This document shows positions 32,907-42,781 of a stretch of 48,753 nt of DNA, piece after piece (position 1 is the stretch's first letter; every line of letters starts with the position of its first letter). A program made the translations under genes and the position numbers. The stretch is from assembly GCF_004341205.1 (NCBI RefSeq), contig NZ_SLUL01000018.1, positions 1 through 48,753 of the forward strand, in the 5' to 3' direction. Under the pieces are notes generated by a model, which worked only from the letters and a program-made list of their open reading frames with translations, was not told where the DNA came from and ran no database searches. This DNA is from Thermolongibacillus altinsuensis. GTDB taxonomy: Bacteria > Bacillota > Bacilli > Bacillales > Anoxybacillaceae.

Positions 32907-34463
32907 TTAAACAGGATATACACCATGTTTGCGTTCAGAAAACGTTATATACTTAGACATATATGCATCGAATCGTTTTATTAATTCGTTTCGAAGCTCA
33001 TTCGGCGCAATAATACCGTCAATAACCATTTCGGAAGCAAGACGATAAATGTCAATGTCTTTTCGGTACTCTTCTCGTTTTTGTTCAATAAATGCTTTTC
33101 TTTCCTCTTCCGGTAACTCGGCGATTTTGTTCGCATAAACCGCATTCACCGCGGCTTCCGGTCCCATGACGGCAATTTGTGCGTGTGGAAACGCTAAGCA
33201 GCAATCAGGCTCAAATGCTGGTCCGGCCATCGCATAAAGACCAGCACCATATGCTTTGCGGACAATGACCGAAATTTTTGGAACAGTTGCTTCCGACATG
33301 GCAGAAATCATTTTTGCCCCGTGACGGATGATCCCCGCACGTTCGACTTTTGTACCAATCATAAATCCTGGAATATCCGCTAAGAATAGCAGCGGGATGT
33401 TAAACGCATCGCAAAGGGTGATAAATTTCGCCGCTTTATCCGCTGAGTCATGGAACAGCACTCCGCCTTTCATGCGCGGTTGGTTTGCGATGATGCCAAT
33501 CGGCTGTCCGTTTAAACGGGCAAGACCGGTAATGAGTTCAGGAGCAAACAGCTTTTTAATTTCGCAGAAAGAGCCTTCATCGACTAAGCGTTCAATCAAG
33601 TCATACATATTAAAAGGAGCATTTTGGTTTAACGGAATAATTTCTTCCAGTGTTTTTTCGAAAGATTTTGGTAATTTCGGTTCTGCTACAGGCGGCTTTT
33701 CGCTGTAGTTTGCCGGGAAGTATGATAAATATTTGCGCGCAAAAGCAATCGCTTCTTCTTCCGTCTTCGCGAGAACATCGCCGCAACCAGAAACCGTGCA
33801 GTGCATTCGCGCTCCGCCCATCTCTTCAAGCGTTACTTTTTCGCCAATGACCATTTCCGCCATTCGCGGTGAACCAAGGTACATCGATGCATTGCCTTCG
33901 ACCATGATCACGATGTCGCAAAATGCCGGGATATAGGCACCGCCTGCTGCCGACGGCCCGAATAACAAGCAAACTTGCGGTACTTTTCCAGAAAGTTTTA
34001 CTTGATTATAGAAAATGCGTCCTGCGCCGCGGCGACCAGGGAACATCTCAATTTGATCCGTAATTCGCGCACCTGCTGAATCGACTAAATACAAAATGGG
34101 ACAACGCAGTTTTTCCGCCGTTTCTTGAATGCGAATGATTTTTTCAACCGTCCTCGCACCCCAAGAACCCGCTTTTACGGTTGAATCGTTTGCCATTACG
34201 CAAACGGTTTGTCCATTGATTTTGCCAACGCCAGTAACAACGCCATCCGCTGGTAAACCATCCGCTAAACAGTTCGCAAAAAAAGCATCCTCGAACTCCA
34301 ATCCTTCATCAAATAATAATTTTAAGCGGTCACGTACGAATAGCTTTCCTTGCTCTGCATTTTTTTTGTGATACTTCGGGGCGCCGCCTTGTTCGATTTT
34401 TTTTCTTTCTGCTTCTAGCTTTTCTGTCAATGATTGATTCTTGATTACTTCATTTGCGCTCAT
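32907..34463 (-). CDS. yngE: acyl-CoA carboxylase carboxyltransferase (methylcrotonyl-CoA type)
   Basis: A 518-residue carboxyltransferase with fused beta/alpha crotonase-like halves. Features include GGAPKYHKKNAEQGKLFVRD at the N terminus, the oxyanion segments GPSAAGGAYIPAF in the first half, and GFMIGTKVERAGIIRHGAK and KAYGAGLYAM in the second. It resembles B. subtilis YngE and the beta subunit of 3-methylcrotonyl-CoA carboxylase. With the biotin carboxylase and biotin carrier encoded upstream it would carboxylate 3-methylcrotonyl-CoA. A related branched acyl-CoA cannot be excluded. Confidence 0.92.
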   Translation of the reverse strand: MSANEVIKNQSLTEKLEAERKKIEQGGAPKYHKKNAEQGKLFVRDRLKLLFDEGLEFEDAFFANCLADGLPADGVVTGVGKINGQTVCVMANDSTVKAGSWGARTVEKIIRIQETAEKLRCPILYLVDSAGARITDQIEMFPGRRGAGRIFYNQVKLSGKVPQVCLLFGPSAAGGAYIPAFCDIVIMVEGNASMYLGSPRMAEMVIGEKVTLEEMGGARMHCTVSGCGDVLAKTEEEAIAFARKYLSYFPANYSEKPPVAEPKLPKSFEKTLEEIIPLNQNAPFNMYDLIERLVDEGSFCEIKKLFAPELITGLARLNGQPIGIIANQPRMKGGVLFHDSADKAAKFITLCDAFNIPLLFLADIPGFMIGTKVERAGIIRHGAKMISAMSEATVPKISVIVRKAYGAGLYAMAGPAFEPDCCLAFPHAQIAVMGPEAAVNAVYANKIAELPEEERKAFIEQKREEYRKDIDIYRLASEMVIDGIIAPNELRNELIKRFDAYMSKYITFSERKHGVYPV

Positions 34464-34475
34464 AATTGCTACCTC

Positions 34476-35258
34476 CTATTCCCCTTTGTAAACGGGCTTT
34501 CTTTTTTCTTTAAATGCTTGTAATCCTTCGAGACGATCTTTCGTCGGAATCGTCACTTCATAAGCCATTTGTTCAATCTTAAGCCCTGTATTTAAGTCGA
34601 CTTCTAAACCGCGATTGATGGCCATTTTTGCTTGGGCAACGGCAATAGGCGCATTTTCGACAATTTGGTTTGCCATTTGTATAGCTTGATTCAACAATTG
34701 TTCTGACGGAACAACATATTCAACCAAACCAATCTTTTCAGCTTCAAAAGCCGAAATCCGCTTTGCGGTATAGATTAACTCTTTTGCTCGTCCTTTTCCA
34801 ATCAATCGCGGGAGACGCTGCGTTCCTCCTGCCCCAGGAATAATCGCTAACGAAGTTTCTGTTAACCCCATTTTGGCCGTATCAGCAGCTATACGAATGT
34901 CACAAGCAAGAGCCAATTCTAATCCGCCGCCGAACGCTCCTCCATTGATGGCGCAAATAACCGGTTGTGGCAGCTGTTCAAACTCATTGATGACTTCTCG
35001 TATGAGAGATACGGTTTGGCGCACTTGCGTTTCGTTCATTTGCGCCCGTTCTTTTAAATCGGCTCCTGCACAAAATACTTTCTCTCCAGCTCCTGTGACA
35101 ATCACACAACGTACGTTTCTATTAAATTTTAATTCTTGTTGGATCGCTCGCAACTCATGAAGCAGGTTTAAAGACAGCGCATTGGCCGCTTCAGGCCGGT
35201 TTAATGTAAGAATGGCAATCCCATGATCCAACGTAGAATAGAGCACCGATGCAGACAT
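34476..35258 (-). CDS. yngF: enoyl-CoA hydratase (methylglutaconyl-CoA hydratase type)
   Basis: A 260-residue crotonase with oxyanion motifs VFCAGADLKERA and CAINGGAFGGGLELALACDIRIA, and the Glu region in SLAIIPGAGGTQRLPRL. Length and context match B. subtilis YngF. It lies between the HMG-CoA lyase and carboxyltransferase genes with gaps of 12-14 bp, so hydration of 3-methylglutaconyl-CoA to HMG-CoA is the likely step. Confidence 0.92.
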   Translation of the reverse strand: MSASVLYSTLDHGIAILTLNRPEAANALSLNLLHELRAIQQELKFNRNVRCVIVTGAGEKVFCAGADLKERAQMNETQVRQTVSLIREVINEFEQLPQPVICAINGGAFGGGLELALACDIRIAADTAKMGLTETSLAIIPGAGGTQRLPRLIGKGRAKELIYTAKRISAFEAEKIGLVEYVVPSEQLLNQAIQMANQIVENAPIAVAQAKMAINRGLEVDLNTGLKIEQMAYEVTIPTKDRLEGLQAFKEKRKPVYKGE

Positions 35259-35272
35259 AGAAAAGCTCCCCC

Positions 35273-36190
35273 TCAGCTAAGTTGGCATTCAGACTTATTT
35301 AAAGTCTGTAAATAATGGCTATTTAGCTTACGCCCAATTTTGTCTTGAATGAAAAACGCTGCTTTTGTCAGTTCTTCCATCTGAACACCTGAAGAAATTC
35401 CCATCCCATCAAGCATGTATAATAAGTCGTCTGTTGCCAGGTTTCCGGATGCACCTGGGGCATAAGGACAACCGCCTAAACCGCCAAGCGAACTGTCAAA
35501 TATTGCAATTCCCATTTCAAGCGACGCAAGGACATTGGCAAGCGCTGTGCCGCGCGTATTATGAAAATGCATCGCTAGCTTTTCTTTCGGAAATCGCTTT
35601 AACAATTCTGTCAATACTTCTTGTACTTGGCGAGGATTGGCTACTCCAATCGTATCGCCTAATGATAGCTCATCAATTCCCATTTCAAACAAGTTTTCCG
35701 AAACTTTTATCACCTGTTCAATCTGAACCGGTCCTTCATACGGGCAACCGAAAACGGTCGAGATGTAACCTCTCACCGTTTTACCGGCTTTTTTTGCTTC
35801 AACCACGACTTCTTTTAAGACCGGAAATGTTTCATCCATCGATTTATTAATGTTTTTACGGTTATGCGTTTCGCTGGCAGACATAAAAACGGCCACCTCG
35901 TCCACATTCGCCGCCAGCGCTCCCTCTAACCCTTTGCGATTCGGAACAAGTGCTGCATACGTAATCCCTGGTGCTTTCTCAATGTTTGATGCCACTTCAA
36001 GCGCATCCGCTAACTGAGGAATCCATTTTGGATTCACGAAAGATGTAATCTCAATATACGACAATCCTGTTTTGGACAATTGATTGATCCAAGCAATTTT
36101 ATCTTCTGTTTTTATGAATGTTTTTTCATTTTGCAGTCCATCGCGGGGACCTACCTCTTTAATAGTGACTTGCTCCGGCCATTTGTTCAT
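35273..36190 (-). CDS. yngG: hydroxymethylglutaryl-CoA lyase
   Basis: A 305-residue TIM-barrel HMG-CoA lyase. The DRE-TIM family start VTIKEVGPRDGLQNE supplies catalytic Arg and metal Asp. MHFHNTRGTAL supplies metal histidines, and GLGGCPYAPGASGN is the HMGL signature with the reactive cysteine. It splits HMG-CoA into acetoacetate and acetyl-CoA. It starts 12 bp after the biotin carrier gene. Confidence 0.95.
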   Translation of the reverse strand: MNKWPEQVTIKEVGPRDGLQNEKTFIKTEDKIAWINQLSKTGLSYIEITSFVNPKWIPQLADALEVASNIEKAPGITYAALVPNRKGLEGALAANVDEVAVFMSASETHNRKNINKSMDETFPVLKEVVVEAKKAGKTVRGYISTVFGCPYEGPVQIEQVIKVSENLFEMGIDELSLGDTIGVANPRQVQEVLTELLKRFPKEKLAMHFHNTRGTALANVLASLEMGIAIFDSSLGGLGGCPYAPGASGNLATDDLLYMLDGMGISSGVQMEELTKAAFFIQDKIGRKLNSHYLQTLNKSECQLS

Positions 36191-36202
36191 CGTTCTCTCC
36201 CC

Positions 36203-36415
36203 CTATTCAAGCTCGATTAATACATCTCCTTCGTTTACAAAGTCGCCCTCTTGTACTTTAATTTCTTTGACGATCCCCGATGTTTCTGCAGCAATTGGAA
36301 TTTCCATCTTCATGGACTCTAAAATCACAACATCTTGTCCTTCTTCGACTTGTTCACCAACGCTAACTACAATTTTCCATACGTTACCTGCCATCGTTGC
36401 CATTACTTGACTCAT
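36203..36415 (-). CDS. yngHB: biotin carboxyl carrier protein
   Basis: A single biotinyl/lipoyl domain of 70 residues. The biotinylation lysine is Lys36 in ESMKMEIP, with the family turn VNEGDVLIELE at the end. The frame opens at 36436, but the ATG at 36415 follows GGGGGA by about 9 nt and gives MSQVMATMAGNVWK, which parallels the B. subtilis YngHB start; it is chosen. The protein would carry carboxybiotin between the biotin carboxylase and the carboxyltransferase of this operon. Confidence 0.9.
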   Translation of the reverse strand: MSQVMATMAGNVWKIVVSVGEQVEEGQDVVILESMKMEIPIAAETSGIVKEIKVQEGDFVNEGDVLIELE

Positions 36416-36445
36416 ACCATCCATTCCCCCATTCACCGTTTTGTA

Positions 36446-37801
36446 TCATTTTTTAGCGGTTGTTTTTGTTAAATATTGATTCACAAAGTTTGTCGTTGTA
36501 TTTCCTGCTTGAAATTCAGGATGAGAGAGAACTTCTTTCAACATCGGAATATTGGTTTTAATCCCTTCAACTTGATAGTGATCCAATGCATGTAACATAT
36601 GTTGAATTGCTTCTTGGCGATTTTTCCCTTTTACAATTAACTTCGCAATCATTGGATCATAGAATGGCGTAACAGCTGATCCGCTCGTAACAGCCGTTTC
36701 GTTGCGAACATGCTCTCCATTAGGTGTTTCAAAAACCGTAATGGTGCCTGGAGACGGAAAAAATGTTTTAGGATCTTCGGCGTAAATCCGCACTTCAATC
36801 GCGTGACCGTCTCGTTTTATCTCGTCTTGTGAATACCGCAGAGCTTCTCCAGCAGCTATGCGCAATTGCTCTTCGACTAAGTCTAGTCCCGTAATTTCCT
36901 CCGTTACGGGGTGTTCTACTTGCAAACGTGTATTCATTTCAAGGAAGTAAAAGTTTTTTTGTTCATCAACAAGAAACTCGATGGTTCCGGCGTTTGTATA
37001 ACCAATGTGCTTGGCAGCTTGAACAGCCGTTTCCCCCATTTTTTTACGCGTTTCTTCGTCTAAGAACGAAGATGGCGCTTCTTCAACGACTTTCTGATGA
37101 CGGCGTTGAATCGAGCATTCTCTCTCCCATAAGTACAGACAATTTCCATGCTTGTCAGCTAAAATTTGAATCTCGATATGCCTTGGATTTTCAATGTATT
37201 TTTCCATATACATGGCGCCATCACCAAAGAAAGAGGCAGCACGTTTTTGATTGCCTTCAAACGCTTTTCTCAATTCTTCTTCGTTATGGACAACTTGCAT
37301 GCCAATGCCGCCACCGCCAGCAGACGCTTTTAGCATAATGGGATAACCAATCTCGAGCGCCGTTTTTGCCGCTTCTTCCACATCCGCCAGCGGGAAGGAG
37401 ATTCCCGGTACAACAGGAACTCCCGCTTCCGCCATTGTTTTTCGCGATTCGATTTTGCTTCCCATTCGTGCAATGACATCCGCTTTTGGGCCAATAAAAA
37501 CAATTCCTTCTTCTTCACAACGACGGGTAAAGGCTGAATTTTCCGACAATAATCCGTATCCAGGATGAATCGCTTCCGCTTTTGTTTCTTTTGCCACTTC
37601 TATGATTTTTTCAATGTTTAAATAGCTTTCATTCACGCGCGGCTTTCCGATCAAATACGCCTCATCCGCGAGTTTTACATGCAAGGAGTCAGCATCTACT
37701 TCTGAATACACAGCAACGGTTTGAATTCCCAATTTCTTGCATGTGCGAATCACTCGCACAGCAATCTCGCCTCGGTTCGCGATTAATATTTTTGAAAACA
37801 T
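36446..37801 (-). CDS. yngHA: biotin carboxylase subunit
   Basis: A 451-residue ATP-grasp biotin carboxylase: N-terminal ILIANRGEIAVRVIRTCKKLG, glycine-rich ATP loop KASAGGGGIGM, ERECSIQRRHQKVVEEAPS, and EMNTRLQVEHPVTE near the active site. It carboxylates the biotin on the carrier protein. The frame opens at 37816, but the ATG at 37801 has GGAGG 8 nt upstream and is preferred. It lacks the fused biotin domain of larger MCC alpha subunits, which is supplied by the separate carrier gene. Confidence 0.93.
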   Translation of the reverse strand: MFSKILIANRGEIAVRVIRTCKKLGIQTVAVYSEVDADSLHVKLADEAYLIGKPRVNESYLNIEKIIEVAKETKAEAIHPGYGLLSENSAFTRRCEEEGIVFIGPKADVIARMGSKIESRKTMAEAGVPVVPGISFPLADVEEAAKTALEIGYPIMLKASAGGGGIGMQVVHNEEELRKAFEGNQKRAASFFGDGAMYMEKYIENPRHIEIQILADKHGNCLYLWERECSIQRRHQKVVEEAPSSFLDEETRKKMGETAVQAAKHIGYTNAGTIEFLVDEQKNFYFLEMNTRLQVEHPVTEEITGLDLVEEQLRIAAGEALRYSQDEIKRDGHAIEVRIYAEDPKTFFPSPGTITVFETPNGEHVRNETAVTSGSAVTPFYDPMIAKLIVKGKNRQEAIQHMLHALDHYQVEGIKTNIPMLKEVLSHPEFQAGNTTTNFVNQYLTKTTAKK

Positions 37802-37820
37802 ATGGAGCACCTCCATGCCT

Positions 37821-39476
37821 TTAAACTAAATTTTGTTTCCGCTGTTCAATCCGTTCTCTCGCCTGTTCGCGCAGCTTAAACTTTTGTATTTTCCCTGACG
37901 CAGTCATCGGATAAGATGTTGTAAATTCGATATAACGCGGAATTTTATGGCGTGAGATTTTACCTTTGCAAAACTCGCGAATTTCTTCTGCCGTAGCCGT
38001 CTGACCTTCCTTCAAAATTACCCACGCCATCACTTCTTCACCGTACTTTTCATCCGGCACTCCGACTACTTGTACATCTAAAATTTTCGGATGTTTGTAC
38101 AAAAATTCTTCGATTTCACGCGGATAAATATTTTCTCCGCCTCGAATGATCATATCTTTTAATCTGCCAGTAATGCGGCAGTAGCCGTTTTCATCCATGA
38201 CGGCTAAATCTCCTGTATGCAGCCAGCCGTCTTCATCAATTGCTTCTTTTGTTGCATCAGGGTTGTTATAATATCCTTTCATGACATGATAACCGCGCGT
38301 ACATAACTCCCCTTGAACACCGTACGGAACTTCTCGATCGGTTCCTGGTTCAACAATTTTCACTTCAACGTTTGGAAGAGCTCGGCCGACGGTTTCCACG
38401 CGCAATTCAATCGGATCATCGGTTCTTGTTTGCGTAATCACAGGAGATGATTCGGTTTGACCGTATGCGATTGTAATCTCTCTAGCCCCCATTTTTTCCA
38501 TCACTGCTTTCATCACTTCAATTGGGCAATTAGAGCCAGCCATAATTCCCGTACGAAGCGAAGACAAATCATATTGATCGAAGTCTGGATCGTTTAACTC
38601 AGCAATAAACATGGTCGGCACTCCATGCAAGGCGGTGCACTTCTCATCTTGTACGGTCTGCAACACTTGTTTTGCATGAAACTCTTCAATCGGAAGCATC
38701 GTTGCTCCAACTGAGACGCAAGCAAGCGTACCGAGAACGCAGCCAAAGCAATGAAAGAACGGTACAGGAATGCATAAACGATCTTCTTTTGTTAACTTCA
38801 TGCATTCCGCGATATTGCGGGCATTGTTTACGATGTTGTAGTGTGTTAACATGACTCCTTTCGGAAATCCCGTTGTGCCGGAAGTATATTGCATATTGAT
38901 GACGTCATGCGGATCTAATGAGTTCATGCGTTCGTCCAGTTCTTCCTCCGATACTTCTTCCGCCATTTTCAAGAGGTCGCTCCACGAAAATGTTCCTGGA
39001 TAGCGGTTTTCACCTAAAACGATGACATTGCGCAGATAAGGTAGCCGTTTGGACTTAAGTTTTCCTGGTTCACATTCTTTTAATTCTGGCGCAATTTCGT
39101 AAATCATATCGATATAGGAGGAATCACGGTATCGCTCCATGAGAATGAGCGTCGTAGAATCCGATTGTTTTAATAAATACTCCAGTTCAGCAGTACGATA
39201 GTTCGTATTGACGGTGACAAGCACCGCTCCCATTTTTCCGGTTGCAAATTGACAGGCTAGCCACTCTGGCTTATTCGTTGACCAAACAGCGATATGTTCT
39301 CCTGTGTTGATCCCAAGTTTCATCAATCCGCGGGCAACGACTCTGCAATAGTCGTCAAACTGCTTGTATGACATACGAAGTCCGCGGTCGGCATAGACGA
39401 CCGCTTCATGCTCTGGATGCAATTTCGCTTTTTCCTCCAATAATTTTCCAACCGTAATATTTAATAAATCCGCCAT
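37821..39476 (-). CDS. yngI: AMP-binding acyl-CoA ligase
   Basis: A 551-residue acyl-CoA synthetase with [16 protein letters not shown] (P-loop), [27 protein letters not shown], and [10 protein letters not shown] with the catalytic lysine near the C terminus. Similar to B. subtilis YngI. In a leucine/isovalerate operon it could activate isovalerate or another short or branched acid; specificity cannot be read from sequence. It lies between the dehydrogenase and biotin carboxylase genes. Confidence 0.9.
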   Translation of the reverse strand: MADLLNITVGKLLEEKAKLHPEHEAVVYADRGLRMSYKQFDDYCRVVARGLMKLGINTGEHIAVWSTNKPEWLACQFATGKMGAVLVTVNTNYRTAELEYLLKQSDSTTLILMERYRDSSYIDMIYEIAPELKECEPGKLKSKRLPYLRNVIVLGENRYPGTFSWSDLLKMAEEVSEEELDERMNSLDPHDVINMQYTSGTTGFPKGVMLTHYNIVNNARNIAECMKLTKEDRLCIPVPFFHCFGCVLGTLACVSVGATMLPIEEFHAKQVLQTVQDEKCTALHGVPTMFIAELNDPDFDQYDLSSLRTGIMAGSNCPIEVMKAVMEKMGAREITIAYGQTESSPVITQTRTDDPIELRVETVGRALPNVEVKIVEPGTDREVPYGVQGELCTRGYHVMKGYYNNPDATKEAIDEDGWLHTGDLAVMDENGYCRITGRLKDMIIRGGENIYPREIEEFLYKHPKILDVQVVGVPDEKYGEEVMAWVILKEGQTATAEEIREFCKGKISRHKIPRYIEFTTSYPMTASGKIQKFKLREQARERIEQRKQNLV

Positions 39477-39538
39477 ATTTTTCCTCCTTCATAGTACAAT
39501 TCAATCTATACTAAAAAACTATGCTTGGATGACGGAAT

Positions 39539-40681
39539 TTAGCATCCTAATTGACGAGCAATGACAATTCGTTGCACCTCAGAGGTCCCTTCACCGATTT
39601 CCATTAGTTTTATATCACGGAGATGTCTTTCTACTTCATATTCCTTCATATAACCATAGCCGCCATGGATTTGAATCGCTTGATTGCAAATTTGGAACCC
39701 CATTTCAGAAGCAAATAATTTCGCAAAAGAGGCTTCTTTTGTAAATGGTTTGTTATTGTCTTTTAACCATGCTGCTTTATAAACCATGTTCCGAGCCAAT
39801 TCAATTTGCATCGCCATATCCGCCAATTTGAATTGAATGGCTTGGAATTTTGAAATGGATTGACCAAATTGCATACGTTCTTTTGAATACTGCAATGCTT
39901 TTTCAAACGCAGCTTGAGCAATCCCGACCGCTAAAGCAGCAATGGAAATGCGGCCGCCGTCAAGCGTATATAAAAATTGCTTAAATCCTTTTTTCGGATC
40001 CCCTAATAAGTTTTCTTTCGGTACGCGCACATCTTCTAGAACAAGTTCGCATGTGTTCGACGCACGAACACCCATTTTGTCATAGTTGCAGTTAATCGTG
40101 AATCCAGGCGCATCTGTTGGAACAATAATGGCTGAAATGATATTTTTTCCGTTCTCGTCTTTCCCCGTTACCGCCGTTACAATCACTTGTCTTGCATAGC
40201 CCGCATTCGTAATCCAACATTTTTCCCCGTTAATAACATATTCGTCTCCATCCAACACCGCTCTTGTCCGAGTACCTCCTGCATCCGAGCCAGCATTCGG
40301 TTCAGTTAAGCCAAATGCTCCAAGCGTTTCTCCCTTTGCCATCGGGACCAGCCACTTTTGTTTTTGTTCTTCAGTGCCAAAATAATAAATCGGACTTGCT
40401 CCTAATGAGATGGCAGCTGCATAGCTAAGCCCTGTTCCACCGCATGCTCTTCCAATTTCCTCTACCGCAATCGCATATGAAATGGTGTCTCCGCCTGAGC
40501 CGCCATACTCTTCAGGAAACGGGATTCCAAGCAGTCCTAGCTCCCCCATCTTTTTAAACGTTTCAATTGGAAATGCCGCCGTTTCATCCCATTCCGCTGC
40601 ATGTGGCTTAATTTCTTTTTCGGCAAAATCTCTTACCATTTCTTTAATCATTTGTTGTTCTTTCGTTAATTCAAAATTCAT
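39539..40681 (-). CDS. yngJ: acyl-CoA dehydrogenase (isovaleryl-CoA dehydrogenase-like)
   Basis: A 380-residue FAD-dependent acyl-CoA dehydrogenase. Visible are FGLTEPNAGSDAGGT and CWITNAG (FAD contacts), the central domain GGRISIAALAVGIAQAAFEKA, and QIHGGYGYMKEYEVERHLRD with GEGTSEVQR at the C terminus, the Glu of which is at the usual catalytic place in many members. As first gene after the TetR operators, and given its neighbours, isovaleryl-CoA is the likely substrate. Electrons would pass to ETF. Confidence 0.92.
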   Translation of the reverse strand: MNFELTKEQQMIKEMVRDFAEKEIKPHAAEWDETAAFPIETFKKMGELGLLGIPFPEEYGGSGGDTISYAIAVEEIGRACGGTGLSYAAAISLGASPIYYFGTEEQKQKWLVPMAKGETLGAFGLTEPNAGSDAGGTRTRAVLDGDEYVINGEKCWITNAGYARQVIVTAVTGKDENGKNIISAIIVPTDAPGFTINCNYDKMGVRASNTCELVLEDVRVPKENLLGDPKKGFKQFLYTLDGGRISIAALAVGIAQAAFEKALQYSKERMQFGQSISKFQAIQFKLADMAMQIELARNMVYKAAWLKDNNKPFTKEASFAKLFASEMGFQICNQAIQIHGGYGYMKEYEVERHLRDIKLMEIGEGTSEVQRIVIARQLGC

Positions 40682-40716
40682 GTGTTTCTCCCCCTTTGTT
40701 TGAGTGAAAAATGGTA

Positions 40717-40766
40717 TTTATACCGACTAGTCGGTTTTTTTCGACATCAGACCGACTAGTTGGTCT
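40717..40766 (-). promoter_or_regulatory. operon promoter with two TetR-type palindromic operators
   Basis: Operator 1 is the perfect palindrome ACCGACTAGTCGGT (40722-40735). Operator 2 is AGACCGACTAGTTGGTCT (40749-40766), with the same core. On the minus strand a TATAAA -10 box (40717-40722) and a TGTCGA -35 (40741-40746) are 18 bp apart, so operator 1 fills the spacer and operator 2 sits just upstream of the -35. A repressor here would block the acyl-CoA dehydrogenase operon. The TetR gene directly upstream is the obvious candidate, and an acyl-CoA inducer is likely by analogy. Confidence 0.75.
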
Positions 40767-40806
40767 GTTATTTCGACAAATCCCAACAAAATTCAAAAGC
40801 TATTTT

Positions 40807-41445
40807 TTAAGAATGAGAGAAATTTTTTAAAAAGAATGCCGAAATCTCTTCTTTTTGTTTCGCTTGCTCCGTAAGTAAGGAATGCAAAATTAAATCCGTA
40901 AAAACTTTCGCTATTTCTTCAATGGTCATAGAGCCATGTGGCTTATACCATTTATACGTCCAGTTGATCATGCCGATAATCGACATACCGGTAATTTCGA
41001 CAGGAAGTTCAGACCGAAATTCTCCTGCTTCAATTCCTTCACGAATGACTTGGAAAATGACTTGTTTAAACTGCTCACGCTTTTCATTAATTTTTTCGGA
41101 ATACTCTGGTTTGAGGTAGGTGCTTTCTTGGTAAAAGACTGTGATATGAGGCTTGTATAGGTCAAATACTTTTACAAACGATTGTATAATGGCGCATAGT
41201 CGCTCCGTCGGAGTCTTATATTTTACATATGCTTCTTGAGCTTTATTTAGTACATACGTAATAAATACATCGTGGATATGATAAAGGAGTTCGTCTTTCG
41301 ATTTAAAATTGTGGTAAAATCCCCCCTTTGAAGCGTTACATTCCGTCACAATGCGATCAACAGTGACACCATGATAACCATATCTCTCAAAAAGTTTTAG
41401 TGCCGTTTCGATAATTCTTTCTTTTAATTGCTTCTCTGCCATCAT
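40807..41445 (-). CDS. TetR family transcriptional regulator
   Basis: A 212-residue TetR protein with an N-terminal helix-turn-helix (about 10-57; GVTVDRIVTECNASKGGFYHNFKSK region) and a helical ligand-binding domain. It lies 125 bp upstream of the acyl-CoA dehydrogenase gene on the same strand, with two palindromic sites in the gap. Regulators in this position in Bacillaceae generally respond to acyl-CoA thioesters. It probably represses the downstream catabolic operon; readthrough from its own gene is possible. Confidence 0.92.
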   Translation of the reverse strand: MMAEKQLKERIIETALKLFERYGYHGVTVDRIVTECNASKGGFYHNFKSKDELLYHIHDVFITYVLNKAQEAYVKYKTPTERLCAIIQSFVKVFDLYKPHITVFYQESTYLKPEYSEKINEKREQFKQVIFQVIREGIEAGEFRSELPVEITGMSIIGMINWTYKWYKPHGSMTIEEIAKVFTDLILHSLLTEQAKQKEEISAFFLKNFSHS

Positions 41446-41561
41446 GAATCTCCTTTATTTTCATATTATCATAATTTTCTAAAAAGTGATACAATTTTTA
41501 TATAAAAAATTCAATTTTTTATATATAATTTACAATGATTATAAAATACAGGAGGTTTATT

Positions 41562-42656
41562 ATGTCAAATATATACTTCATTACTGGTTTTCCTGGTTTT
41601 ATTGCCAGTTCCTTGACCAATCAGTTGATCCAACAGCATCATCCGAAAAAAATTTATTTTCTTGTTCTCGCCAATATGATCGAACAAGCTCGTCAAGAGA
41701 TTGAAAGAATTTCAAAAACAACGAACTACCCAACAGATCAACTAATCCTTCTTGCTGGCGATATTACAAAATTCAACTTATCTTTAGACGAATCCATTAC
41801 AAAAGAATTAAGCGAATCTGTTACTCATGTTTTTCATCTCGCTGCTGTCTATGATTTAGCCGTCCCCGAAAAACTTGCGCATCAAGTAAATGTCGAAGGC
41901 ACTCGAAACGTCAATCAATGGCTCACATCACTCAATCGCCTCAAAAAGTATATTTATTTCAGCACAGCCTATGTTTCCGGAAAACGAAACGGGAATATTT
42001 TAGAAACGGAATTGGAAATGGGCCAATCCTTTAAAAATCATTATGAGAAGACAAAATATGAAGCAGAAGTGCTAGTACGCCAGGCGATGGAAACAATCCC
42101 TACCATCATTATTCGTCCGGGTATTGTAGTGGGACATTCAAAAACAGGAGAAACGATCAAATTTGATGGCCTTTATTTTATGCTGAACGTGTTTGAGCGT
42201 TTAAAATTTTTACCGTGGATTCCTTACTTAGGTGATGGAAACGTTCCTGGAAACTTTGTACCCGTTGATTACATCGTAAACGCGACTCTATATTTGGCAC
42301 ATCTTGAACAGGCGGTTGGAAAAACGTATCATTTGACAGACCCAGATCCCTATACGATGAGACAAATTTATCAAATGTTAATGAAAGAATACTTAAACCG
42401 AGAACCAAAAGGAACCATTCCCCTTTCATTAGCAAAATGGTTCTTCTCCATCCCGCTTATTCGAAAATGGTTGCATGTAGAAAAAGAGGCACTCGATTAC
42501 TTTACGTATAACGTAAACTACGATTGTACAGAAGCGATAAAAGATTTAACAGGTTCAAATATTTCTTGCCCTGATTTCAAAGAAATCATTTCAACGATCG
42601 TTCGTTTTTATCATATGAATAAAAATGACTTAACCAAACAAGTGAAAATTCGATAG
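41562..42656 (+). CDS. extended SDR, fatty acyl-CoA reductase-like (NAD_binding_4)
   Basis: A 364-residue Rossmann-fold protein. The nucleotide motif TGFPGF is at residues 8-13 (TGxxGF type) and the catalytic YxxTK motif is seen in HYEKTKYEAEVL. The length and motif fit the male-sterility/fatty acyl-CoA reductase branch of SDRs, which reduce acyl-CoA or related thioesters, but the C-terminal domain of true reductases is short here. The frame opens at 41535; ATG 41562 follows AGGAGG by 7 nt and is chosen. It is divergent from tetR, so it may share control with the catabolic operon. Confidence 0.85.
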   Translation: MSNIYFITGFPGFIASSLTNQLIQQHHPKKIYFLVLANMIEQARQEIERISKTTNYPTDQLILLAGDITKFNLSLDESITKELSESVTHVFHLAAVYDLAVPEKLAHQVNVEGTRNVNQWLTSLNRLKKYIYFSTAYVSGKRNGNILETELEMGQSFKNHYEKTKYEAEVLVRQAMETIPTIIIRPGIVVGHSKTGETIKFDGLYFMLNVFERLKFLPWIPYLGDGNVPGNFVPVDYIVNATLYLAHLEQAVGKTYHLTDPDPYTMRQIYQMLMKEYLNREPKGTIPLSLAKWFFSIPLIRKWLHVEKEALDYFTYNVNYDCTEAIKDLTGSNISCPDFKEIISTIVRFYHMNKNDLTKQVKIR

Positions 42657-42781
42657 ATAACAACTGTTTCTTCATTACGCCCCATCGGATGAAAATAACG
42701 CATCCTATTCTTTCGTTTAAATTTGAATGCACCTTACGAAAGACATGGTAAATCATCTTTATTTCTAACTAAAAGATATGG

